Of a DNA stretch of 64,000 bases, positions 1 through 9,489 are shown piece after piece; the stretch's first letter is position 1, and each line of letters begins with the position of its first letter. Source of the DNA: Myxococcaceae bacterium (GTDB taxonomy: Bacteria > Myxococcota > Myxococcia > Myxococcales > Myxococcaceae); contig RPRB01000003.1 in the NCBI GenBank assembly GCA_003818285.1, positions 1 through 64,000 of the forward strand. Reading direction: 5' to 3'. A program made the position numbers and the translations under genes. Under the pieces are notes generated by a model. It saw only the letters and a program-made list of their open reading frames with translations. It made no database searches and was not told where the DNA came from.

Positions 1-588
1 GAGCCGCCGCCCGGCGAGGTACTCCAGCCGTTCCAGCGACAGCGCCAGGTGCGCACCCCGCTTCGTGGGCACGAGCGCGTGGATCTCATCCACGATGACC
101 GTCTCCACGCTTCGGAGCGCCTCGCGCGCGTTGGAGGTCAGGAGGAGGTAGAGCGACTCGGGGGTGGTGATGAGAATGTCCGCCGGCTCCCGCTGGAAGC
201 GAGCCCGCTCGCGCGCCGCGGTGTCACCGGTGCGCACCGAGACCGTGGGCAGAACGTGCCCATCGCCCCGCCCGGCGGCGACGTTCGCCACCCCGAGGAT
301 CGGCGCTCGCAAGTTTCGCTCCACGTCCACCGCCAGCGCCTTGAGCGGCGACACGTACACCAGCCGGCACCGACGCTCGCGCGGCGGAGGTGGGGCGAAC
401 ATCAGCCGGTCGATGCACGCCAGGAACGCCGCGAGCGTCTTCCCGCTGCCGGTAGGCGCCAGCAGCAGCGCCGAATCGCCGCGCGCGATGACCGGCCAGC
501 CGAGCGCCTGGGCCGGCGTCGGCCCCGCAAAGGAGGCCCGGAACCAGTCACGGACCGCGGGCTGGAAATGGGCGAGCGGGTCGGCCAT
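1..588 (-). CDS. lhr: Lhr-like DEAD/DEAH-box ATP-dependent helicase, N-terminal part (truncated by window edge)
   Basis: Minus-strand reading from ATG at 588: MADPLAHFQPAVRDWFRASFAGPTPAQALGWPVIARGDSALLLAPTGSGKTLAAFLACIDRLMFAPP...; Walker A APTGSGKT and DEIH box; open to window start. Confidence 0.88.
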   Translation of the reverse strand, partial: MADPLAHFQPAVRDWFRASFAGPTPAQALGWPVIARGDSALLLAPTGSGKTLAAFLACIDRLMFAPPPPRERRCRLVYVSPLKALAVDVERNLRAPILGVANVAAGRGDGHVLPTVSVRTGDTAARERARFQREPADILITTPESLYLLLTSNAREALRSVETVIVDEIHALVPTKRGAHLALSLERLEYLAGRRL

Positions 589-1079
589 GGGGCCCGAGAG
601 TGTTAACGAGCAGCGGCTGCCGGGACCGCGTCGGATCGGACCGCCGTCGCCGACGCACGACGGACCGCCCCCGTCGACGCCGGGCCGGTCGAGACCTGCC
701 GCACGACCCGGACCACGTGCAACCCCCGCGAGCACGTCCGCCCAGCGGTCGGGCGGAGCGGGCTCGCCCGACTGCCATCGTGGGGACAGCCCGAGCGGCA
801 GCACCACCGGCATCCGGTCGTCCACGGCAGCCCCTGCTGTCGGTCGCCCGGGAAGCACGCTGGGACCGCGACGAGACGTCGAGCCTGTCCGTGCAGCGGA
901 CGCACCTGCTCGCGGAGCAACCCAGCGCGAATGTTCGCGCTGACGACCCGAAGCGTGGCCAGAGGACGATTCGGTGACGACGCAAGTTGCCGCTGCAGCG
1001 GACGATGGTTTCCCTTGCGAGTCGGGGGGCCCTGCGCGAAGCCGAGGCCCCGGCCGGAACCATCTTGAAGGGGTCATCG

Positions 1080-1697
1080 ATGAATTCGAAGTCAGTCGCA
1101 GCGGTCCTCGCGGCGTTGGCGGTCGGCACGGCCTTGCTCGCGCCCTCCGTCGCCTCCGCGCAGACCGTCACCACCGAGGAGCACAACACGTACTTCGCCA
1201 TCAAGTTCGGACCGTATTTCCCGAGCGAGACCAACGGACTGAGCGCGATCGGCAACACGTTCGAGAAGTGGCCGACGAAGTACGAGGTCGACGGGGCGAT
1301 CGGCGCCTACTGGGGCATCTTCGGGCTCCAGCTCAGCGCCGGCTACCTGACCACCGGCAGCAACGACGTGGACTTCAAGACCTGGCCGGTCCTGGCGATC
1401 GCCCGCGTCCGGCTGCCGATCGGCGGGTTCATGGCTCCGTACGGCGAAGGCGGGGCCGGCGTGGGGATCAGCTCGGTCAGCGGCCTCGGGTCGAGCGAGA
1501 CGAAGGTCGGGTTCGCGGCCATCGCCGGCGCGGGAGTGGACTTCTACGTGGGGCAGCTGCTGCTCGGCGCGGAGCTCAAGTACCTCTGGCTCGACCCCGG
1601 GTTCAGCTCTACCACGGCGAACGACCCTCAGGGGGTGGTCAACGCTTTCAAGTTCAACGGCATCACCGTCCAGGGCTACGTTGGCGTCCGCTTCTGA
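1080..1697 (+). CDS. Secreted outer-membrane beta-barrel-like protein
   Basis: Signal peptide MNSKSVAAVLAALAVGTALLAPSVASAQ; alternating hydrophobic/Gly strands; C-terminal aromatic ...GYVGVRF. Start trimmed from ORF 987..1697. Confidence 0.7.
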   Translation: MNSKSVAAVLAALAVGTALLAPSVASAQTVTTEEHNTYFAIKFGPYFPSETNGLSAIGNTFEKWPTKYEVDGAIGAYWGIFGLQLSAGYLTTGSNDVDFKTWPVLAIARVRLPIGGFMAPYGEGGAGVGISSVSGLGSSETKVGFAAIAGAGVDFYVGQLLLGAELKYLWLDPGFSSTTANDPQGVVNAFKFNGITVQGYVGVRF

Positions 1698-1762
1698 GCG
1701 AGGCCGCTTGACCTGTCCGTCGCCGGGGTGATGTCACCGCGTCCTACCGGAGGTGACGGCTC

Positions 1763-2185
1763 ATGGCGACGGGGCAGGGAGCGACCTGGGTGCTGGTCGC
1801 GGATGGGCACCATGCCCGGGTGCTCGAGGTCGAGGACGCGGGGCTCGTGCCCCGGCTGCGCTCCACGGTGAAGCCCCCGGCCCCCGAGGGGCAGCACCGC
1901 TCGCCGGAGCACGTCTGGCGCCACGGGGAGGACCCGCGCGCCGAGCACGAGGAGAAGCGCTTCGTGCACGTTCTCGTCCAGACCCTGGAGCGAGGGCTGG
2001 CGGACAACCACTTCCGTCACCTCGTCCTGGTCGCGCCCCCGCGCATGCTCGGGGTATTGCGCGAGTCGCTCTCCCGCGGGCTCGCCGACCGGCTCCGGGC
2101 GAGCCTGGCAAAGGACTGGGGGCGCGTTCCCGACCCCGAGCTGCCGCAGCAGGTCCGACCCCTGGTGGAGATCTGGCCGCGCTGA
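1763..2185 (+). CDS. Host-attachment-like protein (Host_attach/baeRF-type fold)
   Basis: MATGQGATWVLVADGHHARVLEVED... LVLVAPPRMLGVLRESL...; pattern typical of the Host_attach family. Confidence 0.65.
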   Translation: MATGQGATWVLVADGHHARVLEVEDAGLVPRLRSTVKPPAPEGQHRSPEHVWRHGEDPRAEHEEKRFVHVLVQTLERGLADNHFRHLVLVAPPRMLGVLRESLSRGLADRLRASLAKDWGRVPDPELPQQVRPLVEIWPR

Positions 2186-2198
2186 GGCGGGCGGAGCC

Positions 2199-2954
2199 CT
2201 AGACCTCGTCGGGCTTCGCCGTCACCGGCTTCGGCTCGGCCAGGTGCTCGACCTGGCGGAGGTGATCCACCGCCTCGGAGACGGCGCTCACCCGCTGCAG
2301 CGCCTCGGCGCGGGCCTCGGGCTCGAGCAGCTCGCAGCGCGCGCTCAGCGCGGCCACCAGGCCGTGGATGGCCCGGAACGCGTCCCGGAGGACCTCGACC
2401 CCGCTGGACGGGGTGAGCGCCGGATTGGAGCCGGCCTTGACGATGGCGGTCTCGCCGGACACCAGCCGCGCGGTGCGCGACAGCACGCGGTCCATCTCGG
2501 TCCAGCGCTGCACCAGGACGTGGGCCAGCTCGCGGACCTCGACGCCGTCGAAGGGACGCTTGAGGACCACCACCTGGTCGCGATGGCCGAGCGCCTCGGC
2601 GGCGACGTCCCAGACCTCGTCGGCATTGGGAGAGACCAGGACCACCTGGAGCCGCGGATCGTCCACCAGCAGGCGGCCGGCGATCTCCAGCGCGTCCTCC
2701 GGGTCTTCCGCGAGATCGATCATCGCGATGGCCGGGTAGGCGCCGATCCGGCGCAGGCGGCGGATCTCGTCCAGCCCGTCGGTCCCGCGGTAGGCGAACC
2801 AGACCTCGAAGGGTGCGGCCTCGGGGGGCGGAGCGGTCTCACCCCGCTCCTCGGCCTCGAGCGCCGGGTCGCGGGCGCCACCCGGCACCAGCATCTCCAG
2901 GAGCTGGAGGAAGAAGTCCTGTTCGGTCCCGAGGAGGACGATCCGGCTGTTCAC
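2199..2954 (-). CDS. Receiver-domain-like protein with helical C-terminus of unknown function
   Basis: GTG start VNSRIVLLGTEQDF; IAMIDLAEDPEDALEIAG (phospho-Asp region), VVLVSPNADE, VVVLKRPFD (Lys-Arg-Pro-Phe) typical of REC domains. Confidence 0.55.
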   Translation of the reverse strand: MNSRIVLLGTEQDFFLQLLEMLVPGGARDPALEAEERGETAPPPEAAPFEVWFAYRGTDGLDEIRRLRRIGAYPAIAMIDLAEDPEDALEIAGRLLVDDPRLQVVLVSPNADEVWDVAAEALGHRDQVVVLKRPFDGVEVRELAHVLVQRWTEMDRVLSRTARLVSGETAIVKAGSNPALTPSSGVEVLRDAFRAIHGLVAALSARCELLEPEARAEALQRVSAVSEAVDHLRQVEHLAEPKPVTAKPDEV

Positions 2955-3137
2955 GATGCCCGGATGTTTGCAACCGCCGATCCCGCGAGAAGTCCCGACA
3001 CCCTCGGGGGTTGCGAGTCCACAGGGGGGGTCAACGGGGCCCGTCAGGGTAAGCCGGGACAGGTCGCTGGCCACCCAGACCCGGGTGCTGCTCGGCTCGG
3101 CCCTGAATCCAGGGACGGCGGAGGAAGCGGCGCCGGC

Positions 3138-3992
3138 TCACCGCCCCTCGTCGACCACGGTGTTCCGCAGCACGCCGATCCCCGAGATCTCCACCTCGAA
3201 CACGTCCCCGGCCTTGAGCCACACCGGCGGCTGGCGCTTGCTCCCCACGCCACCCGGGGTCCCGGTGGAGATCACGTCGCCAGGGATGAGCTCGGTGAAC
3301 GTGGTGATGTAGGCGATCAGCACGGGGATGTCGAAGATGAGGAGGTCCGTCGTCGTCCGCTGCATCTCCGTCTTGTTCAGCCGTCCCACCAGCGTCAGTC
3401 GGGAGGGATCCGGAATCTCCTCAGCGGTCACCATCCACGGCCCGAACCCGCCGGTGCCGATGAAGTTCTTCCCCGGCGTGAACTGGGTCGTGTGCCGCTG
3501 CCAATCCCGCAGGGTCGCGTCCTGGTAACAGGAGTAGCCGGCCACGTATGACAGCGCGTCCTCCCGGCGCACGTGGCGTGCGGGCTTTCCGATGATCACC
3601 GCCAGCTCCGCCTCGTAGTCGAGCTCGGTCGAGACCCGCGGCCGCACCAGCGGCTGATCGTGCCCCACCTGGGTATTCGCGAACCGGGTGAAGAGGGTCG
3701 GAAACTCGCTCTCGCTCCGGCCGGTCTCGTCGCGGTGGGCCACGTAGTTCACCCCCACGCAGAGGATCTTCTCGGGATGGGGAACGGGCGGAAGCCAGGT
3801 GATCTCGTCGAGCCCGTGGTCGGCCGAGGCGCCATCCGTTGCCCGGCGCACCTCGCCCAGCGCCCCCGCCGCCAGAGCCGAGCGCAAGGTCGGGTAACGC
3901 CCATCCAGACGGGGCACCGCGTCCACCACCCCACCCTCCACCACCTGCCCGAACCCTTCCCGTCCCCGGTGTATCCAGCTCGCGAGCCGCAT
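3138..3992 (-). CDS. Fumarylacetoacetate hydrolase family protein
   Basis: CVGVNYVAHRDETG...DYEAELAVIIGKPARHV...[42 protein letters not shown], canonical FAH motifs. Confidence 0.88.
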   Translation of the reverse strand: MRLASWIHRGREGFGQVVEGGVVDAVPRLDGRYPTLRSALAAGALGEVRRATDGASADHGLDEITWLPPVPHPEKILCVGVNYVAHRDETGRSESEFPTLFTRFANTQVGHDQPLVRPRVSTELDYEAELAVIIGKPARHVRREDALSYVAGYSCYQDATLRDWQRHTTQFTPGKNFIGTGGFGPWMVTAEEIPDPSRLTLVGRLNKTEMQRTTTDLLIFDIPVLIAYITTFTELIPGDVISTGTPGGVGSKRQPPVWLKAGDVFEVEISGIGVLRNTVVDEGR

Positions 3993-4060
3993 GGTGGGTG
4001 GAAGAGCGCTTCGCGGACCGCTCGTCAAGCACCACGTGGACGATTTAGAAGCTCTCGTCT

Positions 4061-4567
4061 GTGGACACGGAAGCCTTTCTCTCCCTGGCACGCACCTGGG
4101 CGGCCACGGTCACGGTGGTGACCGCGCGCCGGCGGTCCTCCGCCATCACTCCCGAGGCGCCGGAGGTGGATGGCTTCACCGCCACGGCATTCATGATGCT
4201 CTCGCTCGACCCGCCCCTGCTGGCGCTGGGCGTGGGACGGGACTCCGGCGCGGACGACCTGCTCGAGGACGCGGACTTCCTGGCGGTGAACCTCCTCTCC
4301 GAAGGCCAGGCGGAGGTCAGCCACGCCTTCGCCCGGCATCACCGCGACCGGGGCGACGCCTGGGAGCGCTTCCCCTGGACCCTGGACGCTCACGGCACAC
4401 CACTGCTGGCTGGCACCACCGGTGCGTTCAGCGCCCGCATCGTCGAGCGGCAGCATCGAGGAGATCACCTGCTGGTCCTGGCGGAGGTCACAGCCGTCCA
4501 CCGGGGTGACACCGAGCGCACTCTGGTGTACCAGAACCGGGCCTATGGCCGCCTGAGCCCGCTGTAG
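4061..4567 (+). CDS. Flavin reductase domain protein
   Basis: TEAFLSLARTWAATVTVVTARRRSSA...GFTATAFMMLSLDPPLLALGVGRDS...; flavin reductase-like FMN-binding fold; GTG start. Confidence 0.8.
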   Translation: MDTEAFLSLARTWAATVTVVTARRRSSAITPEAPEVDGFTATAFMMLSLDPPLLALGVGRDSGADDLLEDADFLAVNLLSEGQAEVSHAFARHHRDRGDAWERFPWTLDAHGTPLLAGTTGAFSARIVERQHRGDHLLVLAEVTAVHRGDTERTLVYQNRAYGRLSPL

Positions 4568-4676
4568 CCATTCCCGAGGATGCACCCGGCAGCACGCACT
4601 TGCCCGCGCGTGCCGAGCCGGTGAGTTCTCCTCCCGCTCGCGGTCCCAGCAAGGCAACGCATCACCCGGAGTCACG

Positions 4677-6101
4677 ATGGACGCCGCACCCAGCAGCACC
4701 GCCACGCCAGCCACCACCGGCTCGCTCTGGTCCGAGCTCCGGGAAGCCCTGCGCGGCAGCCACCGCGACCTGACCGAGGCCCCGCTCGGGCGGGCTCTCT
4801 TCGTCCTCGCCGTCCCCATGGTGCTGGAGATGGTCATGGAGTCGGTGTTCGCGGTCACCGACATCTTCTTCGTCGGCCGGCTCGGCGCCGACGCGCAGGC
4901 GACCGTCGGGCTGACCGAGACGATGGAGACGATGGTCTACGCCCTCTCCTTCGGGCTCTCCATCGGTGCCATGTCACTCGTCGCCCGGCGAATGGGGGAG
5001 AAGGACGAGGAGGCCGCGGCACGAACCGCCGTCCAGGCCATCTTCCTGGGCTTGCTCTTCGGCATCCCCCTGTCCGTCGCCGGCGCCGTGTTCGCGCCCA
5101 CCCTTCTCCGTCTCATGGGCGGCTCGCCCTGGGTCCTCGAGCACGGCGTTCACTTCACCCGCGTCCTCCTCGGGGCGAACGTCTCGGTGTGCCTGCTCTT
5201 CCTGATCAACGCGATCTTCCGGGGTGCAGGCGACGCGGCCACCGCCATGCGGGCCCTGTGGCTGGCCAACGGAATCAACATCGTGCTCGGGCCGTGCCTG
5301 GTGTTCGGGCTCGGCCCGTTCCCGAAGATGGGCGTGGCCGGGGCAGCCATCGCCACCTCCATCGGTCGCAGCACCGGCGTGGTCTACCAGCTGTACCGGC
5401 TGACCCGGGGCGACGGACGGCTGACGGTCCGCTGGCGGCACGTCCGGCTCGAGGCACGGACCATGCTCTCGGTCCTGAGTCTCTCGGGGGCCGGCACGCT
5501 CCAGACCGTCGTGGGGATGACCAGCTGGATCGTCCTGGTGTGGATCATCTCCCGCTTCGGGAGCGAGGCAGTCGCCGGGTACACGATCGCCATCCGGCTG
5601 GTCCTCTTCGCCATCCTGCCCTCCTTCGGTCTGGCGAACGCCGCGGCCACGCTGGTCGGACAGAACCTCGGGGCGAAGAAGCCGGACCGGGCCGAGCGCG
5701 CGGCCTGGAAGGCCGGGGGGGTCAGCGCAGTCTTCCTCGGAGCGATCGGCCTCGTCTTCGTCGCGTTCGCGCCGCAGATCGTGGGCATCTTCACCACCGA
5801 TCCCGTGGTGCTCGCGCATGGCGCCCACGGGCTGCGGATCATCTCCGCGGGGTTCGCCTTCTACGCCTACGGCATGACCTTCACCCAGTCGTTGAACGGC
5901 GCCGGGGCCACCTGGGCTCCCACCTGGCTCAACTTGCTGTGCTTCTGGGCCTTCGAGCTTCCGCTGGCGTGGGTGCTCTCGGTGCACGCCGGCATGGGGC
6001 CCACCGGCGCATTCATCGCCTGCTTCGCCGCGTTCAGCCTGCTCGCGGTTGCCAGCGGAGCGGTCTTCCGGCGGGGACACTGGAAGACGGTCGCGGTCTG
6101 A
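4677..6101 (+). CDS. MATE family multidrug efflux transporter
   Basis: 12-TM protein; LAVPMVLEMVMESVFAVTDIFFVGRLG..., ATLVGQNLGAKKPDRAERAAW typical of MATE/NorM. Confidence 0.92.
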   Translation: MDAAPSSTATPATTGSLWSELREALRGSHRDLTEAPLGRALFVLAVPMVLEMVMESVFAVTDIFFVGRLGADAQATVGLTETMETMVYALSFGLSIGAMSLVARRMGEKDEEAAARTAVQAIFLGLLFGIPLSVAGAVFAPTLLRLMGGSPWVLEHGVHFTRVLLGANVSVCLLFLINAIFRGAGDAATAMRALWLANGINIVLGPCLVFGLGPFPKMGVAGAAIATSIGRSTGVVYQLYRLTRGDGRLTVRWRHVRLEARTMLSVLSLSGAGTLQTVVGMTSWIVLVWIISRFGSEAVAGYTIAIRLVLFAILPSFGLANAAATLVGQNLGAKKPDRAERAAWKAGGVSAVFLGAIGLVFVAFAPQIVGIFTTDPVVLAHGAHGLRIISAGFAFYAYGMTFTQSLNGAGATWAPTWLNLLCFWAFELPLAWVLSVHAGMGPTGAFIACFAAFSLLAVASGAVFRRGHWKTVAV

Positions 6102-6116
6102 GCGCCATCGGCACGC

Positions 6117-6175
6117 AAAAAGAACCCGCCTCCCCGGTGGCCAGACACTGCGCCTCCAGCCACCAGGGGGCGGGT
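6117..6175 (-). terminator. Rho-independent terminator on the minus strand
   Basis: Arms acccgcctccccggtggc (6124-6141) and gccaccagggggcgggt (6159-6175); minus-strand transcript would end GGCGGGTTCTTTTTG (plus-strand caaaaagaac at 6116-6125). Confidence 0.6.
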
Positions 6176-6217
6176 GTGAAACCTTGCGCCGCTCTCGTGC
6201 GCGCGGCCCTGCTTGCT

Positions 6218-6262
6218 CTACGCCGCGCCCAGAGAGGCGACGCCTTGATTATGCTGGGTCAA
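6218..6262 (-). CDS. Candidate 14-aa small ORF (MTQHNQGVASLGAA) with very strong Shine-Dalgarno
   Basis: Minus strand AAAAGGAGGTGAT (6266-6278), 7-nt spacing from GGAGG to TTG at 6262, stop TAG at 6218-6220, terminator downstream at 6117-6175. No comparative evidence. Confidence 0.35.
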   Translation of the reverse strand: MTQHNQGVASLGAA

Positions 6263-6526
6263 GGCATCACCTCCTTTTGCCCCGCAGGGCGAGTTCGATC
6301 CTGTCGTGGGGGAAGCGGCCGCGCAACGTTTCTTGCGATCGAGTGTGGGCGCGTGGTGTCCCTGCAACGGTGTGCCTGGAAGCGCGGCGTCCCTGCGACG
6401 CTCCGTGGGTCTTCCCTTGGAACGGAGGCTTCCCTGCTGGGGGGGATTGCACCCGGGCCACGAGAGCGGCAGAAGCCCTCCGGCGCCGGGTCGCCCGGGT
6501 GACGGGCGTGCGGCAGCGCCGAGGAG

Positions 6527-6940
6527 GTGCGGATGGCCGGATGGACCACCGAGGTGACCCTGGACGTGGCCTGGGGCGAAATGGATGCCCTGGGGCACGT
6601 CAACAACGTCCGATACATCGCCTGGGCGGAAACCGCGCGCATCCGCTTCTTCGAGCAGTTCGGGATGTCCACCCACCCCGGGGACCCCGTCGGGCCCATC
6701 CTGGCCCGCATCGAGAATGATTACCTCCAGCAGGTGGAGTACCCGGCACGGATCACCGTGGGCATCCGCCCCGAGAAGGTAGGGAACACCAGCCTGACCC
6801 TCGAGCACGCGATCTGGACGGCGGGCGCACCCGAGCGGGTTGTGGCGCGCGGGCGAGCGGTGGTGGTGATGATCAACTACGCCACGCAGGAGAAGGTCCG
6901 GGTCCCGGAAGCCATCCGGGCCCTGCTCAGCCAAGGCTGA
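6527..6940 (+). CDS. Acyl-CoA thioesterase (4HBT/hotdog fold)
   Basis: DVAWGEMDALGHVNNVRYIAWAETARIRFFEQFG, classical 4HBT signature. Start may be ATG at 6533. Confidence 0.88.
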   Translation: MRMAGWTTEVTLDVAWGEMDALGHVNNVRYIAWAETARIRFFEQFGMSTHPGDPVGPILARIENDYLQQVEYPARITVGIRPEKVGNTSLTLEHAIWTAGAPERVVARGRAVVVMINYATQEKVRVPEAIRALLSQG

Positions 6941-6978
6941 GCGGACGGACACTCGAGGAGAGCAGCCAGGAGGACGAC

Positions 6979-7347
6979 ATGAGCAATCCAGTGGGTTGGT
7001 TCGAGATCTACGTGCAGGACATGACGCGGGCGAAGGCGTTCTACGAGGGAGTCTTCGGGTTCAAGCTCGAACGGATGCCCGACCCCAAGCTCGAGTACTG
7101 GATGTTCCCGATGGAGCGAGAAGGGAAAGGCTCCGGAGGCGCGCTGTGCAAGTACGAGGGCTTCCCCTCGGGCAAGAATAGCGTCCTGGTCTACTTCACC
7201 TGCGAGGACTGCGCGGTCCAGGAAGGTCGGGTGAAGAAGCTCGGCGGCCGAGTGGAGAAGCCGAAGATGTCCATCGGCGAGTACGGCTTCATCTCCCTGG
7301 TCTACGACACCGAGGGGAACATGATCGGGCTCCACTCGACGAAGTGA
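6979..7347 (+). CDS. VOC family (glyoxalase-like) protein
   Basis: NPVGWFEIYVQDMTRAKAFYEGVFGFKLERM...YGFISLVYDTEGNMIGLHS. Confidence 0.88.
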   Translation: MSNPVGWFEIYVQDMTRAKAFYEGVFGFKLERMPDPKLEYWMFPMEREGKGSGGALCKYEGFPSGKNSVLVYFTCEDCAVQEGRVKKLGGRVEKPKMSIGEYGFISLVYDTEGNMIGLHSTK

Positions 7348-7362
7348 GCCCGCTCTCTTCTC

Positions 7363-8418
7363 TCAGGGTTGCTCGCGTGCCAGCGCCCGCATCGCCTCGG
7401 TGACGTCGGGCAGCTGAGGCACGCTCGCCATCTCCAGCGGGTCGGCCAGGCCGATGCCGGGGAGGAACTTCCCGGCAAGGAGCCGCGGCGGAGCGAGCAG
7501 CTCGTAGAACAGCTCTTCCACCGTCCGGCGGACGAGGTGCTCGCCGAAGTTGGTCACCTCGGTGTCCTCGTTCACGTAGAGCGCCCGGCCGGTCTTCTTC
7601 ACCGACTCGCGGATCATCTCCCAGTCGTATGGCCAGAGCGATCGGAGGTCGATGACCTCCGCCGAGATGCCCTCGGACTCGAGGGCCTGCGCTGCCTTGA
7701 CCGATAGCGGAAGCGTGCGGCCGTAGCTCACGACGGTGAGGTCGGTCCCGGGACGCACCAGCTTCCCCTGGCCGATGGGCACCGTGTACGCCTGCACGTC
7801 GGGCCACTGCGGCTTCCACTGCATGCGGTCGCCGAGAGGCGCGTCGATCATCTTCGACAGCACGCGGTCGTCGCCCGGCTCGCCGGGGATGAGCTCCTCG
7901 CCCTTCATCCGGAGCAGCGCCTTCGGCTCGAGCACCATCACCGGGTTCCGGTCCTGGCAGGCCGAGAGCAGCAGGCCGTACGCGTCGAGCGGGGTGGAGG
8001 GCATCACGATCTTCCACCCCGGAATGTGGGTCATCGTCGCGTCGAAGCTGTGCGAGTGGTAGATGCTCCCGCGGATCCCCGAGCCCACCGGGGTCCGCAC
8101 CACCATCGGCACGTTCCAGTCGCCGTTGCTCGCCCAGCACGTATTTCCCGCCAGCTTGAGCAGGTCGATGGTGTTGTAGATGTAGTCGCAGAACTGGATC
8201 TCCGCGACCGGCCGCTGCCCGGCGAGCGCCAGCCCGATCGCGCAGCCGATGATGCCCCGCTCGTCGAGCGGGCTGTTCCACGCGGTCTTCAGCCCCTGGG
8301 TCGCGGTGAAGACGCCGCCGAGGGGCAGCCCGACGTCCTCGCCTAACACGTCGGTCACCCCGAGGTGATCCTCCGCGTAGTGCAGGGCCAGCCGGATCGC
8401 CTGGGCCATGCTCGCCAT
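7363..8418 (-). CDS. 2-oxoisovalerate (branched-chain 2-oxoacid) dehydrogenase E1 beta subunit
   Basis: MASMAQAIRLALHYAEDHLGVTDVLGEDVG..GGVF..T.GL...GIIGCAIGLALAGQRPVAEIQFCDYIY, transketolase central region plus C-terminal domain. Confidence 0.9.
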   Translation of the reverse strand: MASMAQAIRLALHYAEDHLGVTDVLGEDVGLPLGGVFTATQGLKTAWNSPLDERGIIGCAIGLALAGQRPVAEIQFCDYIYNTIDLLKLAGNTCWASNGDWNVPMVVRTPVGSGIRGSIYHSHSFDATMTHIPGWKIVMPSTPLDAYGLLLSACQDRNPVMVLEPKALLRMKGEELIPGEPGDDRVLSKMIDAPLGDRMQWKPQWPDVQAYTVPIGQGKLVRPGTDLTVVSYGRTLPLSVKAAQALESEGISAEVIDLRSLWPYDWEMIRESVKKTGRALYVNEDTEVTNFGEHLVRRTVEELFYELLAPPRLLAGKFLPGIGLADPLEMASVPQLPDVTEAMRALAREQP

Positions 8419-9437
8419 CAGCGATCCTCCGCGTAGATGTGCTTCCAGATGGTGGACGCCTCGGGCAGGGGCTCGTCGCGAACCTGGCGCGCCTTGGCGG
8501 CGATCTCCTCGCTCCAGCGGGCGCGCACCTGATCCATCTCCGCCCGGGTCAGGACGCCATGGGCCTCGAGCTTCTTCTCGAACTCCACGATGCAGTCCTG
8601 CTCCGCGGTGACGAAGTTCGCGCCCGAGGCGCTGGAGTGGCCATAGAGCCGCGACACGTTCGCCTCGAGCAGGAACGGCTTGCGCTCCTTCCGCACGTAG
8701 CCCATCGCCTTCTGCAGCTCGAGGTAGCTGGCGATGGGGTCGTTGCCGTCGATGGTGCGGGTCTGGATGCCGAAGGCCTTCCCGCGGTCGGCGATGATCT
8801 TGCAGCCCTGCTGGGTGCAGGCGGCGGTGGAGATGCCCCACTGGTTGTGGGTGACGACGATGAGGATGGGCAGCTCGCTTCCGGGGCGGCTGCTCCATAC
8901 CAGGCAGGTGGCGAAGTCACCCTCGGCCGTGCCCGCGTCCCCTCCGGTGACGATGGTGATTCCCTCCCCGCCGTGGCGCCGCTGGGCCAGCGCGGTCCCC
9001 GGGGCCATCGCGTACTGCACCTCGATGGGGCTGGAGATGGGGACGATGTTCCACTCCCGCTTGCTGAAGTGGCTGGCGAAGTTCCTCCCGCCCGAGTACG
9101 GGTCGGTGGCGGTGCTCTTCATCTGCCGGAGCGCCCCGATGGGGTCCTCGCCCAGGGCGAGCACCGTCCCGCTCTGGCGGTAATGGCCGTGCAGGTAGTC
9201 GAAGTCGAGCCCCTGGCCCTTCTTCATCAGGAGCCCGAGGGGGACGTTGAACGCCTCCTCCCCAGGTCCGCCGATCCAGAAATACCCGTGGCCCTGCCGG
9301 TACATCTGGATGAGGCGTTCCTCGAGGACGCGGGCCTCGACCATCAGCTCGTGCATGCGGACGAGGAGCTTGCTGTCCAGCGGCAGGGGTTCCTTGACGA
9401 GCGTGGGGCGCCCGCGCATGGAGGCCTGTTCGGTCAT
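8418..9437 (-). CDS. 2-oxoisovalerate (branched-chain 2-oxoacid) dehydrogenase E1 alpha subunit
   Basis: MTEQASMRGRPTLVKEPLPLDSKLLVRMHELMVEARVLEERLIQMYRQG...VTGGDAGTAEGDFATCLVWSS...GISTAACTQQGCKIIADRGKAFGIQTRTIDGNDPIASY (TPP motif); ends where the beta ORF starts. Confidence 0.9.
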   Translation of the reverse strand: MTEQASMRGRPTLVKEPLPLDSKLLVRMHELMVEARVLEERLIQMYRQGHGYFWIGGPGEEAFNVPLGLLMKKGQGLDFDYLHGHYRQSGTVLALGEDPIGALRQMKSTATDPYSGGRNFASHFSKREWNIVPISSPIEVQYAMAPGTALAQRRHGGEGITIVTGGDAGTAEGDFATCLVWSSRPGSELPILIVVTHNQWGISTAACTQQGCKIIADRGKAFGIQTRTIDGNDPIASYLELQKAMGYVRKERKPFLLEANVSRLYGHSSASGANFVTAEQDCIVEFEKKLEAHGVLTRAEMDQVRARWSEEIAAKARQVRDEPLPEASTIWKHIYAEDR

Positions 9438-9489
9438 GAAGCCCGGCCCTATAGCACCCCTGGGCCCGGCATATGCTGCCCGGCAGCCC

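Noticed and set aside
548-1258. Minus-strand 236-aa ORF spanning the lhr-OMP intergenic region
   Set aside because: Overlaps both supported genes and has no recognisable family features.
6280-6310. tRNA T-arm-like gagttcgatcc
   Set aside because: No complementary T-stem, anticodon arm or acceptor stem nearby.
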